Assembly (NCBI RefSeq): GCF_014190875.1
Contig: NZ_JACHVS010000002.1
Location: 434,001-498,000, forward strand
DNA length: 64,000 nt
Source: Paeniglutamicibacter cryotolerans
GTDB taxonomy: Bacteria > Actinomycetota > Actinomycetes > Actinomycetales > Micrococcaceae
Direction: 5' to 3'
The notes under the pieces are model-generated. The model ran no database searches and was not told where the DNA came from. It worked only from the letters and a program-made list of their open reading frames with translations. A program made the translations under genes and the position numbers. Below, piece by piece: positions 1 through 7,805 of this stretch; within the stretch, counting starts at the first letter, position 1; the number at the start of each line of letters is the position of its first letter.

Positions 1-1
1 G

Positions 2-622
2 GCCTGGGACGAAAAGACGGTCCACGCCTCCTCGCAGCAGGCAAAGATCGCCAAGGACGCGAAGTTCAAGCACATTGCCGTCACCTTCGGTGGCGAAACC
101 GTGCGCCTGACCCCCTCGGCCCGCTTTAGCGGCCAGGGCGGCGAGGTCGAACTCTTCGGCCTGTACTTTGCCGACGCCGGCCAGCACCTGGAGCACCGTC
201 TCTTCGTCGACCACGGCACCCCGAACTGCAAATCCAACGTGCTCTACAAGGGCGCGCTGCAGGGCAAGGACGCACACACCGTGTGGGTCGGCGACGTGCT
301 GATCCGCAAGGAGGCCATGGGCACCGACTCCTACGAGGCGAACCGCAACCTGGTACTGTCCGACGGCACCCGCTGCGACTCGATCCCGAACCTGGAGATC
401 GAAACCGGGCTCATCAACGGTGCCGGCCACGCCAGCACCACCGGACGCTTCGACGACGAGCACCTGTTCTACCTGATGGCCCGCGGCATCGACGAGAAGA
501 CGGCCCGCCGTCTGGTCGTGCGCGGCTTCCTCAACGAGATCGTGCAGCAGATCCGCATCCCGGAGCTCGAAGAGCGCCTCACCGAGACCATCGAGCTCGA
601 GCTCGCTGCAACGGAATCCTAA
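2..622 (+). CDS. sufD: Fe-S cluster assembly protein SufD (C-terminal part)
   Basis: The 5' end lies outside the window, so only the last ~206 residues are visible. SufD is part of the SufBC2D scaffold that assembles iron-sulfur clusters in the cytoplasm. The visible part has the features of the SufB/SufD beta-helix core and C-terminal helices: the stretch EHRLFVDHGTPNCKSN, then SNVLYKGAL, a segment ending ETGLINGAGHAS, and the helical tail with RGFLNEIVQQI. The reading frame is open from base 2, so the many internal ATGs are not starts. It is followed 54 bases later by sufC and then a SufT-type gene, which is the usual actinobacterial suf order. Paralogous SufB is less likely because of the gene position directly before sufC. 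Confidence 0.93.
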   Translation, partial: AWDEKTVHASSQQAKIAKDAKFKHIAVTFGGETVRLTPSARFSGQGGEVELFGLYFADAGQHLEHRLFVDHGTPNCKSNVLYKGALQGKDAHTVWVGDVLIRKEAMGTDSYEANRNLVLSDGTRCDSIPNLEIETGLINGAGHASTTGRFDDEHLFYLMARGIDEKTARRLVVRGFLNEIVQQIRIPELEERLTETIELELAATES

Positions 623-676
623 GACCAACCGACGAATACGCGCCGGTCATTCGGCGCAAGGAGAGAACGGACACTC

Positions 677-1441
677 ATGTCTACTCTGGAAATCAAGGAC
701 CTCCACGTCTCGATCGAGACCGAACAGGGCGAAAAGGAAATCCTCAAGGGTGTTTCCCTGACCATCAAGACCGGTGAGACCCACGCGATCATGGGCCCCA
801 ACGGCTCGGGCAAGTCGACGCTGGCGGCGACCATCGCCGGACACCCGCGTTACAATGTCACCTCGGGCTCCATCACGCTCGATGGCGACGACGTGCTCGA
901 AATGAGCGTCGACGAGCGGGCCCGCGCCGGCTTGTTCCTGGCCATGCAGTACCCGGTCGAGATCCCGGGCGTCTCCATGACGAACTTCCTGCGTACCGCC
1001 AAGACTGCCATCGATGGTGTCGCACCCTCGCTGCGGCACTGGACCAAGGACGTCAAGGCGGCCATGTCCGAGCTGAAGATCGACCCGGAATTCGCTGCCC
1101 GCAACGTCAACGAGGGCTTCTCCGGCGGCGAGAAGAAGCGCGTGGAGATCCTGCAGCTGGAACTCTTCAAGCCGAAGTTCGCGGTGCTCGACGAGACCGA
1201 CTCCGGCCTGGACGTCGACGCGCTGAAGGTGGTTTCCGAGGGCGTCAACCGCGCCAAGGAAAACAACAACATGGGCACGCTGCTGATCACCCACTACACC
1301 CGCATTCTGCGCTACATCAAGCCGGATTTCGTGCACGTCTTCGTCGACGGGCAGATCGCCGAGCAGGGTGGAGCGGAGCTTGCGGACCGCCTCGAAGACG
1401 AGGGCTACGACCGCTTCGTCAACATCGACGCCAAGGCCTAG
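677..1441 (+). CDS. sufC: Fe-S cluster assembly ATPase SufC
   Basis: This 254-residue soluble ABC-type ATPase powers the SufBCD scaffold during iron-sulfur cluster assembly. It has Walker A GPNGSGKST at residues 40-48, the ABC signature FSGGEKKRVEI at about 147, and Walker B with the SufC-typical DETDSGLD at about 172-179. The length matches the family (about 250). The ATG is preceded by a good ribosome site (AAGGAGAG, 659-666) at normal spacing. It sits between sufD and a DUF59/SufT gene that starts 4 bases after its stop, so the three are very likely one operon. Confidence 0.97.
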   Translation: MSTLEIKDLHVSIETEQGEKEILKGVSLTIKTGETHAIMGPNGSGKSTLAATIAGHPRYNVTSGSITLDGDDVLEMSVDERARAGLFLAMQYPVEIPGVSMTNFLRTAKTAIDGVAPSLRHWTKDVKAAMSELKIDPEFAARNVNEGFSGGEKKRVEILQLELFKPKFAVLDETDSGLDVDALKVVSEGVNRAKENNNMGTLLITHYTRILRYIKPDFVHVFVDGQIAEQGGAELADRLEDEGYDRFVNIDAKA

Positions 1442-1445
1442 GCTC

Positions 1446-1793
1446 ATGGGCGAGACGACGAACGAGGCCCTCCAGGGCAACACCCAGGCCGATCTGGAGG
1501 ACGTCGAAGAGGCGCTCAAGGACGTGATCGATCCCGAGCTCGGGGTCAACATCGTGGATCTGGGCCTGCTCTACGGGCTGAAGTACGCCACCGATGGTGC
1601 GCTGCTGATCGACATGACCCTGACCACCGCGGCCTGCCCGCTCACCGACGTGATCGAGGAGCAGGTGGCCGTGGCCATGGGGACGGTTGTCGACGAGTAC
1701 CGGTTGAACTGGGTTTGGATGCCGCCGTGGGGTCCGGAGCGCATCACCGATGACGGCCGCGACCAGATGCGCGCGCTGGGCTTCAATATCTAG
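1446..1793 (+). CDS. sufT: SufT-type metal-sulfur cluster assembly factor (DUF59/MIP18 family)
   Basis: This is a 115-residue DUF59 (MIP18) protein, a family that helps iron-sulfur cluster maturation or transfer. It has the family core VIDPELGVNIVDLGLLYG (about residues 27-44) and the conserved cysteine in TTAACPLTD (Cys64), followed by the VWMPPWGPERIT segment. I chose the ATG at 1446, four bases after the sufC stop. An upstream in-frame ATG at 1368 lies inside sufC and would add unrelated residues. The spacing implies translational coupling to sufC. Length is typical of the family (about 100-115). Confidence 0.9.
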   Translation: MGETTNEALQGNTQADLEDVEEALKDVIDPELGVNIVDLGLLYGLKYATDGALLIDMTLTTAACPLTDVIEEQVAVAMGTVVDEYRLNWVWMPPWGPERITDDGRDQMRALGFNI

Positions 1794-1808
1794 TCCGCGC
1801 AACACCAG

Positions 1809-1857
1809 AAACGGCGGTTCCCGTTTCCCCTCGCCGGGGGAGCAGGAACCGCCGTTT
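1809..1857. terminator. Bidirectional terminator between the suf operon and bioN
   Basis: A 13-bp perfect stem (AAACGGCGGTTCC at 1809-1821 pairing with 1845-1857) is followed by TTTT on the plus strand and by A/C-rich sequence on the other side. It lies between the convergent sufT and bioN genes. Confidence 0.85.
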
Positions 1858-1909
1858 TCTCGTATCGGGCTCCGGTGCCGGCCGCCCTGCCCGATGCCAG
1901 CTCGTGGAT

Positions 1910-2545
1910 TCAGCCTTCGGACGGAGGCCGGTCCATGATGCCGCGCGCCGCCAACGCGTCGCCGGTGCGCCGTGCATAGGCCACCGCCCCGATGACCACG
2001 GGGGAAGCCAGGGCCAGGGGATTGCGGCCCAGGCCGCGGGCCGACGCAGCGTCGCTGACATCGGCCACGGCTCCGGCGATGGCGGGAATGCTGCGTAGCA
2101 TCAGCGCCACGGACAGGGCCAGCGCATCTGGATCGCCACCCACGAGGCGCAAGGGCGCCGCGGCCTGGGCGAGCCCGTCGATCAACGCCGACTGCTCGGT
2201 GGTCAGCAGCACCAGCCGGCCCAGTTGCAGGGCGGCGAACATGCCCGAGAGGATGGTCAGCGCGAACAGCGGCGAATTGATCAGGCTCTGATGGAGTCCG
2301 ATGATGGCGAACACCCACCAGAGCATCCGCAGCGGGGCCGCCCACAGCCGCAACACCCGCGCTCCGGCCAAGGCATAGGCCACGACGCTGAACGCCAGCG
2401 CGCCCAGGGCCACCGCCAGTTCGCGGAACAGCAGCACGGCGAGTCCGGCCGCGACCAGCACCAGGTACTTGAGCCAGAGTGGTGCCCGGTGCACCACGGA
2501 GGTGCCCTGGACCCGCTGGCCCAATAGCATCAGCGAACGGCGCAT
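1910..2545 (-). CDS. bioN: Energy-coupling factor transporter transmembrane protein (EcfT/BioN)
   Basis: This 211-residue integral membrane protein is the T-component that couples ATPase action to the substrate-binding S-component in an ECF importer. It is hydrophobic with about five membrane segments and contains two copies of the Ala-Arg-Gly motif typical of EcfT coupling helices (ASARGLGRNP around residue 173 and LAARGIMDR near the C-terminus). Its start lies 2 bases after the bioM stop, and bioY is upstream, so the operon is bioY-bioM-bioN and the substrate is most likely biotin. Membrane location is inferred from hydropathy. Confidence 0.9.
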   Translation of the reverse strand: MRRSLMLLGQRVQGTSVVHRAPLWLKYLVLVAAGLAVLLFRELAVALGALAFSVVAYALAGARVLRLWAAPLRMLWWVFAIIGLHQSLINSPLFALTILSGMFAALQLGRLVLLTTEQSALIDGLAQAAAPLRLVGGDPDALALSVALMLRSIPAIAGAVADVSDAASARGLGRNPLALASPVVIGAVAYARRTGDALAARGIMDRPPSEG

Positions 2546-2547
2546 GC

Positions 2548-3258
2548 TCAGCGTATCCGTCCGTGGAGGGCCAGCGAGCGGTACGCGGCGATCCCGGCCG
2601 CCGGGTTCCCGTCGTAGATGATGCGGGCGTCGTCGAGCACCAGCAGGCGCTCGGCGGCGGCGGCGAATCCAAGGTCGTGGGTGGCGTAGATCACCTGCTG
2701 GTCCAGGGAGGCGATGGTGTCTTGAAGCAGCGCGTTGTTGCGCAGGTCAAGCAGTGTGGTGGGTTCGTCGGCGACCAGGATCCGCTGGCCGGCAGCCAGT
2801 ACGCTACACAGGGCCACCAGCTGGCGTTCGCCTCCCGAGAGGTCGTAGATGCTGTGTTCGGCCAGGTGGCCCAGCCCCAGCCGGTCCAGGGCGTCCAATG
2901 CGGCGGAGCGGCGGGCCGTCCTGTCCTTGATCGTCGCTTTGAAGGAGAGTTCGACGTCCTCGACGACCACGGGCATGACCAGCTGCGAGAGCGGGTCGGT
3001 GAATAGGAAGCCGACATCCCGGCGGACCTGGCGCAAGGCGCGGACCGTGTCGTTGCCGCGCACGCTCACCGTGCCGGCGCTGGGGGCGTGCAGCCCGTTG
3101 AGCAGGCGCAGCAGCGTCGACTTGCCCGAGCCGTTGGAGCCGATGACGGCGATCCGGTGCTCGCCGAGGTCAAGGGTGGTGGGGTGCAGCAAGGTGGTTT
3201 CCGGGTCGCCAGGGGTGGTCGGGGGGGCCGCCACGGATGCGGATTCAAGGCAGATCAC
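2548..3258 (-). CDS. bioM: Energy-coupling factor ABC ATPase (BioM)
   Basis: This is the ATPase subunit of the biotin ECF transporter. With the GTG start at 3258 it is 236 residues long. Walker A is GSNGSGKST at about residue 40, the ABC signature is LSGGERQLVAL, and Walker B is RILVADEPT. A longer reading up to 3399 would add about 47 low-complexity Arg/Pro residues overlapping bioY, so it was rejected. No strong ribosome site is visible. It lies 41 bases after the bioY stop and 2 bases before bioN. Confidence 0.9.
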   Translation of the reverse strand: MICLESASVAAPPTTPGDPETTLLHPTTLDLGEHRIAVIGSNGSGKSTLLRLLNGLHAPSAGTVSVRGNDTVRALRQVRRDVGFLFTDPLSQLVMPVVVEDVELSFKATIKDRTARRSAALDALDRLGLGHLAEHSIYDLSGGERQLVALCSVLAAGQRILVADEPTTLLDLRNNALLQDTIASLDQQVIYATHDLGFAAAAERLLVLDDARIIYDGNPAAGIAAYRSLALHGRIR

Positions 3259-3299
3259 GTTCAACGATAACCGTCCGGGGTCCGGGTGCCGGAATCGGC

Positions 3300-3923
3300 C
3301 TAGCGGCCGAAGTTGCGGCGGGCCAGGTCCGGGAAGGCCTTGAAGACGCGCAGGGCCACTGCGGCGGCAAGCAGGTTCTTGAGCAGGTCTCCTGGCCAAT
3401 AGAGCATGTCGTAGGCGGCGGCCTGGGCCAGCGGGATCTGTGCGTTCAGGCTCATGCCCAGGATGCCCAGCGGGTGGGTGGCGAGGATGGAGCCGCCCAT
3501 GGCCGCGAGGAAGAGCCAGAGCAGGCGGAGGCGCCGGACCCGGCGCAACACCAGCGTGGCTAGGGCGCCGGTGATTAGCGCCGCGATCGGGAAGGCCAGC
3601 AGATAGCCCGCGCTGGGCCCTGCCAGGACGCCGAGCCCGCCGCTGAACTTGGCGAGGACCGGGACTCCGGCCAGTCCCACGACCACGTAGAGTGCTGCGG
3701 CACCCGCCCCGCGCCAGGCGCCGAGGACCAGCGCCGTGAGGCTGACGGCCAGGGTCTGGAGCGTGATGGGGACGCCGAGCGCCCCGACGGGGATGGCCGG
3801 GATCAGCGTGAGTACCGCGATGAGTGCGGCGAAGACCGAGATCAGGGTCAGGTCCCTGGCTCCAACGCGGAGCCGGGGTGTGGAGGTGCTGGTGCTGGTG
3901 GCGTCTGCCGGTATGGTGCGCAT
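3300..3923 (-). CDS. bioY: Biotin transporter S-component BioY
   Basis: This 207-residue membrane protein is the substrate-binding S-component for biotin uptake. Family features are VPITLQTLAVSLTALVLG, the small-residue stretch GPSAGYLLAFPIAA, and the C-terminal YDMLYWPGDLLKNLLAAAVA. About six membrane helices are visible. I chose the ATG at 3923 because the motif GAGGA sits 8 bases upstream. A longer reading to 4139 translates the promoter region into Arg-rich sequence. An imperfect inverted repeat occurs twice upstream (4004-4041) and probably binds a biotin repressor. First gene of bioY-bioM-bioN. Confidence 0.94.
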   Translation of the reverse strand: MRTIPADATSTSTSTPRLRVGARDLTLISVFAALIAVLTLIPAIPVGALGVPITLQTLAVSLTALVLGAWRGAGAAALYVVVGLAGVPVLAKFSGGLGVLAGPSAGYLLAFPIAALITGALATLVLRRVRRLRLLWLFLAAMGGSILATHPLGILGMSLNAQIPLAQAAAYDMLYWPGDLLKNLLAAAVALRVFKAFPDLARRNFGR

Positions 3924-4004
3924 GGTGGTGGTCCTCGTTGCGGGTTGGTGATGGGTTTCTCGGGGGACCGGGCGGTGTCTGCCGGTCCGGTGGAATAAGC
4001 GTAC

Positions 4005-4040
4005 TTGATCACTGTTCAATTTTCTTGATCGGTGTTCAAT
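4005..4040 (-). promoter_or_regulatory. Tandem inverted-repeat operator upstream of bioY (BioQ-like)
   Basis: Two 15-bp imperfect palindromes of the form TTGATC-N3-GTTCAA lie 20 bp apart (4005-4019 and 4025-4039). Read on the bioY strand each is TTGAAC-N3-GATCAA, one base per half-site from a perfect TTGAAC-N3-GTTCAA. This resembles the TGAAC-N3-GTTxx operator reported for the actinobacterial TetR-type biotin regulator BioQ. TTGAAC at 4014-4019 (minus) could also be the -35, with TATTCC 16 bp further on as the -10. The assignment to BioQ is inference. Confidence 0.6.
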
Positions 4041-4137
4041 TCGTCGTGTCGCCCTGCACCGTGGAGTGGTGAATCGAACACCTCCTCGGGGGCTCGTTGG
4101 CCACTTTGCCGGCTGGCGGCGGGCATAGGATGGAACC

Positions 4138-4770
4138 ATGAATGCGCTTGACGGAATACTGCTTCAGGCCGACCAATGGTGGGTTTATCCGGTTGCTGCG
4201 CTGTTCATTGCCGCCTCCGGTTTGATCCCGCCGGTTCCCAGCGCTGCCGTCTTCGTGGCGCTCGGCGCACTGGCGGGAGTGGCTGGGGGACCGAGCATCC
4301 TGTGGCTGATGGTGGCCATGGTGGCCGGCGCACTGCTCGGGGACGTCTTGACCTTCATGCTGGTCAGGGGAGACCGCATCGGTGGGCTGTTGAATCTGGC
4401 CGGAATGCGCTGGCAGCGGGCCATAGACGGAGCCCAGGACCGGATGACCAAACAGGGCGTTTCGGTGCTGATGGTCTCCCGGTTCATCCCGCTGGGCAGG
4501 ATCTCGACCAATGTGGTGCTGGGCTTGGGCCCGCGGACGTACGGCACTCTGGTGGGGCTCTCGGTCTTAGCAGCGCTTCCCTGGACTATCTTCACGGTGG
4601 GTATCGGTGTGGCCACGTGCTTCTGGCCGAACATCTCCACCACCACTGCAGTGGTGGTGGCGGTGCTGCTCTCGATCGTTCTGGGCTGGTTGATCGGAAA
4701 GCTGAACGGTTGGGCGGATACCCGCTCCGGCATCGATTCCGACACCGAGAGTGCCCCGGTCGAGGCCTGA
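4138..4770 (+). CDS. DedA-family membrane protein
   Basis: This 210-residue polytopic membrane protein belongs to the DedA/SNARE-associated superfamily, linked to lipid flipping and envelope homeostasis. Family features are the N-terminal LIPPVPSAAVFVALGALAG (PxPSE-type region), the Gly-rich AGALLGD segment, and the central SRFIPLGRISTN, matching the family F/R-P-hydrophobic-R-hydrophobic-hydrophobic motif. There is no ribosome site. A -10 element TAGGAT (4126-4131) lies 6 bases before the ATG, which suggests a leaderless transcript. It converges on the AI-2E gene across a terminator. Confidence 0.88.
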   Translation: MNALDGILLQADQWWVYPVAALFIAASGLIPPVPSAAVFVALGALAGVAGGPSILWLMVAMVAGALLGDVLTFMLVRGDRIGGLLNLAGMRWQRAIDGAQDRMTKQGVSVLMVSRFIPLGRISTNVVLGLGPRTYGTLVGLSVLAALPWTIFTVGIGVATCFWPNISTTTAVVVAVLLSIVLGWLIGKLNGWADTRSGIDSDTESAPVEA

Positions 4771-4813
4771 TCTCTCCGGTAGTGTCGGATTCCGGTTTTC
4801 CGGGCAGGAAAAA

Positions 4814-4853
4814 GCGGTCGCCCACCGTCCCCTGGGGGCAGCTGGGCGACCGC
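4814..4853 (-). terminator. Rho-independent terminator of the AI-2E family gene
   Basis: An 11-bp stem (GCGGTCGCCCA 4814-4824 with 4843-4853) is followed on the minus strand by TTTTTCC. It lies just downstream of the minus-strand gene ending at 4885. Confidence 0.8.
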
Positions 4854-4884
4854 CCGTGAGATCCGCAGGGGATCGTTTGCCGCG

Positions 4885-5919
4885 CTAACGCTTTGCCTGG
4901 GCCGGAATGACAACCTTGTTCATGATCAGCAGGATCGATGCCGTCACCGGGCACGCGACCATGGCGCCGAGTAGCCCGGCCAGCGTTCCTCCGATCATGG
5001 CCCCGATGAGTACCAGCGAGGCCGGGATCTTGATGGCCTTGCCTACGATGCGCGGTGTGAGCAGATAGGCCTCCACCTGCATGTAGACAAGCATCACCAG
5101 CAGGACGATCAGCGCAGTCCCCGGTGAGTCGAAGAAGGAGACCACCGTCATGATGCTCGCGCTGATCACTGATCCCACGAGTGGAATCATCGTGATCGGC
5201 AGCGCGAGGATCGCGTGCACCGGTGCGTAGGGCACGTGCATGATGGTGAACAGGATGAACGGGAAGCTGGCGTTGATGGATGCCAGGATCGCCATTCCGG
5301 AGAGGTATCCTCCGACGGAGGCGGCGATCTCCTCCGAGATCTCTTCGACCCCCGGACGCTTGGATGCCGGGACCAGGTCGTAGAACGCGGATTTGATCGT
5401 CTTCAGTGAGGAAACGAAATAGATCGTCAAGATCGCGACGAATACCACTCCGAAGACGGCGTTTGCCACGCCGATGCCCACGTGCAGCGCTCCATTGCCT
5501 ACGACCACCCAGGTGGCCGGATCGGCGATGGTGCGTTCAGGCCATTCGATGCCCGGTTCCAGCGCGCCGTTGAAACGCATGTCAAGGGAGATGAACCATT
5601 CCTGGTGGGATATGCCATCCAGTAGCGAAGGAAGCGAGCGCAGTAGGGACAGGCCCTCGGTGACCAGCAGCGGGATGACCAGGGCGCGGATTCCGAGGAT
5701 CAGGACCAGGAAGCCGATCAGGACCGTTGCGACTGCCTTGCCCCGGCTCATGCCCGTGGTTTCGAACCAGCTGACCAGCGGGTCGAGCACGAGGCTGATG
5801 AAGAAGGCGATGAAGACCAATGTCAGCGCGTACGTCAGCGAAGCGACCGCCGCGCCCAGGGCCAGTGCCAGCAGCACCCCGAGCGTGGCGAAGAACGCCC
5901 CGCGGAAGCCCGGTTTCAT
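4885..5919 (-). CDS. AI-2E family transporter (PF01594-type membrane protein)
   Basis: This 344-residue membrane protein matches the AI-2E/YdiK/PerM family: paired N-terminal helices, a soluble central region, and the C-terminal signature MQVEAYLLTPRIVGKAIKIPASLVL followed by GALLGAMVACPVTA-like helices. Members export varied small molecules or act as Na/H antiporters, so no substrate can be assigned. The start ATG at 5919 overlaps the stop of the upstream SHOCT-domain gene by 4 bases (ATGA), so the two are translationally coupled. Confidence 0.88.
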   Translation of the reverse strand: MKPGFRGAFFATLGVLLALALGAAVASLTYALTLVFIAFFISLVLDPLVSWFETTGMSRGKAVATVLIGFLVLILGIRALVIPLLVTEGLSLLRSLPSLLDGISHQEWFISLDMRFNGALEPGIEWPERTIADPATWVVVGNGALHVGIGVANAVFGVVFVAILTIYFVSSLKTIKSAFYDLVPASKRPGVEEISEEIAASVGGYLSGMAILASINASFPFILFTIMHVPYAPVHAILALPITMIPLVGSVISASIMTVVSFFDSPGTALIVLLVMLVYMQVEAYLLTPRIVGKAIKIPASLVLIGAMIGGTLAGLLGAMVACPVTASILLIMNKVVIPAQAKR

Positions 5920-6227
5920 GCGAGCGCTTTGGCCTTCAGCGCATCGAACTCGGACCCGGTGATGGTGCCGGAATCAAGCAGTTCCTTGGCCTCGCTGATC
6001 TGTTGGGCGGGGCTGGCCCCGGCGACCTCGCTGATGTAGGTCTCGGCCCCGGCGACTGCCTGCTGGGCGCGGACCTCCTGGCGGATGGCCATGCCCTTGC
6101 CTCGGGTGATCAGATAGACCAGCGCGGTCAGTACCGGAATGAAGGCCAGCAGCAGGAACCACAGGGTCTTGAGCCAGCCGGTGAGTTCGCGGTCGCGGAA
6201 CAGGTCGGCGACGATCTGGAAGAGCAC
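5916..6227 (-). CDS. SHOCT-domain membrane protein, start uncertain
   Basis: The encoded protein has one or two membrane helices (WLKTLWFLLLAFIPVLTALVYLI), the family motif DLFRDRELTGW, and a C-terminal SHOCT domain (QQISEAKELLDSGTITGSEFDALKAKALA) typical of actinobacterial phospholipase D-nuclease N-terminal/SHOCT small proteins. The only conventional start is the GTG at 6227, which has no ribosome site. The frame stays open upstream to 6348 and encodes a plausible extra N-terminal helix (SFLETFWSIAIFFLYLSYL), as expected for the family, but contains no ATG, GTG or TTG. A run of eight G (minus strand) lies just above it. The true gene probably starts upstream. Confidence 0.7.
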   Translation of the reverse strand: MLFQIVADLFRDRELTGWLKTLWFLLLAFIPVLTALVYLITRGKGMAIRQEVRAQQAVAGAETYISEVAGASPAQQISEAKELLDSGTITGSEFDALKAKALA

Positions 6228-6489
6228 GATCAGGTACGACAGGTACAGGAAAAAGATGGCGATGGACCAGAATGTTTCAAGGAAACTCTTGGAACTACCC
6301 CCCCCTATGGTGTGTGATGCCCCACGTCCGCGGGACTTGGTTTCACCCTAGGGCATGGCTGGCCCGGCCGCGGAGAGACCGCGCCACCCCTGGTCGACCG
6401 GTTGCCGGCGGGGTTGGGACGGATGCGCCAACGGCTGGAGCCCCGAACCGGTGGTTCAGTGGCTCCGGCCGTTGGCCGGTGGGGGTGTG

Positions 6490-7119
6490 TTAGATAGAGC
6501 TGGTTGCCACGTCGAAGTCAAGGCGCGGCAGGCGGTCGAACCATGGGTTGGTTCCGGGCTTGCCGATGTTCATGATCAGGAATGACTTGTTGGCGGTGCC
6601 GGCGTTGAATTCGGCATCGATGCCGGCGGCGTCGAATCCGCCCATCGGCCCTGCATGCAGGCCCATGGCACGGATCGCCATGATCATGTAGCCGGCCTGG
6701 AGGTGGGCGTTGTTCAGGGCCATCTGGGTGCGGAGTCCCTCGATGGCGTCGAACTGGGCCTTGCGCTCCGGGGCGTGCGGGAAAAAGGTCTCGAAGTGCT
6801 CGTGCCAGTTGGCATCGGCACTGAGCAGCGCGACCATGGGCGCGGTGATGGTCTTGGCGCGGTTGCCCTCGAGCATGTGCGCTGCAAGGCGTTCGCGGGC
6901 CTCGGCGGTGCGGACCCAGGTGATGCGCAGCGGCTGGTTGTTCATCATCGTCGGACCCATTTTGGTCAGCTCGTAGATGGCCTCGAGGGTCGAGTCGTCG
7001 ACCGGCTCATCGGAGAACGTGTTGGCCGTGCGCGCCTCGCGGAACAGTGTATCCAGGGTGGTGGGGTCCAGGATCGACTCGGCATCGACGTCGACGTTCA
7101 GCTGGGCTTCGGTGCTCAT
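6490..7119 (-). CDS. Malonic semialdehyde reductase-like nitroreductase (RutE/HadB type)
   Basis: This 209-residue flavoprotein belongs to the nitroreductase family. It contains TKMGPTMMNNQPLRITWV (the family Pro-Ser/Thr-xxN-Q-P FMN-binding region), the AGYMIMAIRAMGLHAGPMGGFD segment typical of the RutE subgroup, and a C-terminal KPGTNPWFDRLPRLDFD. This subgroup reduces malonic semialdehyde or nitro compounds with NAD(P)H. The ATG at 7119 has a good ribosome site (AAGGAGT). The longer reading up to 7281 crosses the soxR start and was rejected. It is divergent from soxR, so redox control is possible but no SoxR box is visible on this side. Confidence 0.85.
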   Translation of the reverse strand: MSTEAQLNVDVDAESILDPTTLDTLFREARTANTFSDEPVDDSTLEAIYELTKMGPTMMNNQPLRITWVRTAEARERLAAHMLEGNRAKTITAPMVALLSADANWHEHFETFFPHAPERKAQFDAIEGLRTQMALNNAHLQAGYMIMAIRAMGLHAGPMGGFDAAGIDAEFNAGTANKSFLIMNIGKPGTNPWFDRLPRLDFDVATSSI

Positions 7120-7267
7120 GGGACTCCTTGGTGTTTGGTGATCTGTTCCACTGGGTACAACGGAGTGGGCCGACCGCGCATTTCCGAAATCAGCGTGAGA
7201 TGGATTACAGCCCACGCGGTTCGGACCGGATTGGCCAAAGGGTGGCGCCGGGCGGAAAATTGCGGGT

Positions 7268-7732
7268 ATGGATGCAATCACCGAACGAGAGCGTGAACTC
7301 AGCGTCGGTCAGGTCTCCGAGCGCTCGGGCGTGGCCGTTTCCGCCCTGCACTTCTATGAGCGCGAGGGGCTGATCTCTTCCCGGCGCACCCCGGGCAACC
7401 AGCGCCGTTACGACCGTTCGGTACTGCGCCGAGTAGCCGTGATCCGTGCGGCGCACAAGGCCGGGATCCCACTGTCGGTGATCGGCGAGGTCTTCGCCCA
7501 GCTGCCGGCCGAATCGGCGCCGACCCAGGAGGACTGGCAGGCGCTTTCCACCTCCTGGCGCACGGAGATCTCCTCGCGCATCCACGCGCTGGAGAAGCTG
7601 CGCGACGGGCTCGGTGGGTGCATCGGCTGTGGTTGCCTGTCGTTGACCGAATGCTCGTTCGTGAACCCCGGCGACCAGTTGGCCGCCGGTGGACGCGGGG
7701 CGAGTATGTTCCGCGATGACGAGCCGATTTGA
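7268..7732 (+). CDS. soxR: Redox-sensitive MerR-family activator SoxR
   Basis: This 154-residue MerR-family regulator has an N-terminal winged helix (LSVGQVSERSGVAVSALHFYEREGL), a dimerisation helix, and the diagnostic [2Fe-2S] cluster ligands Cys118, Cys121, Cys123 and Cys129 (C-x2-C-x-C-x5-C in CIGCGCLSLTEC). SoxR senses redox-cycling compounds or superoxide by cluster oxidation and activates promoters with long spacers. The stop codon overlaps the downstream SoxR-box promoter, so the flavin reductase gene is a likely direct target. The start has no clear ribosome site. Confidence 0.96.
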   Translation: MDAITERERELSVGQVSERSGVAVSALHFYEREGLISSRRTPGNQRRYDRSVLRRVAVIRAAHKAGIPLSVIGEVFAQLPAESAPTQEDWQALSTSWRTEISSRIHALEKLRDGLGGCIGCGCLSLTECSFVNPGDQLAAGGRGASMFRDDEPI

Positions 7733-7759
7733 CCTCAACCATTGTTGAGGTTCTAGCGT
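7729..7759 (+). promoter_or_regulatory. SoxR box in a 19-bp-spacer promoter
   Basis: The 18-bp palindrome CCTCAACCATTGTTGAGG (7733-7750) has the same half-sites and length as the known SoxR operator (CCTCAAGTTAACTTGAGG). It lies inside a promoter with -35 TTGACC (7729-7734) and -10 TAGCGT (7754-7759) separated by 19 bp. Long 19-20 bp spacers are the hallmark of MerR/SoxR-activated promoters. It overlaps the soxR stop codon and points at the flavin reductase. Confidence 0.9.
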
Positions 7760-7805
7760 GGGGTGTGGGCCATCGAGACGCGGTGGACGGGAAGGACGAC
7801 ACCCC

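Noticed and set aside
1419..2672. Long minus-strand open frame (417 codons) over sufT and bioN
   Set aside because: Antisense to two well-identified genes; the product is Arg/Pro/Gly-rich with no family features.
7148..7168. CCACT...AGTGG inverted repeat before the nitroreductase
   Set aside because: Considered as a second SoxR box, but half-sites and spacing do not match.
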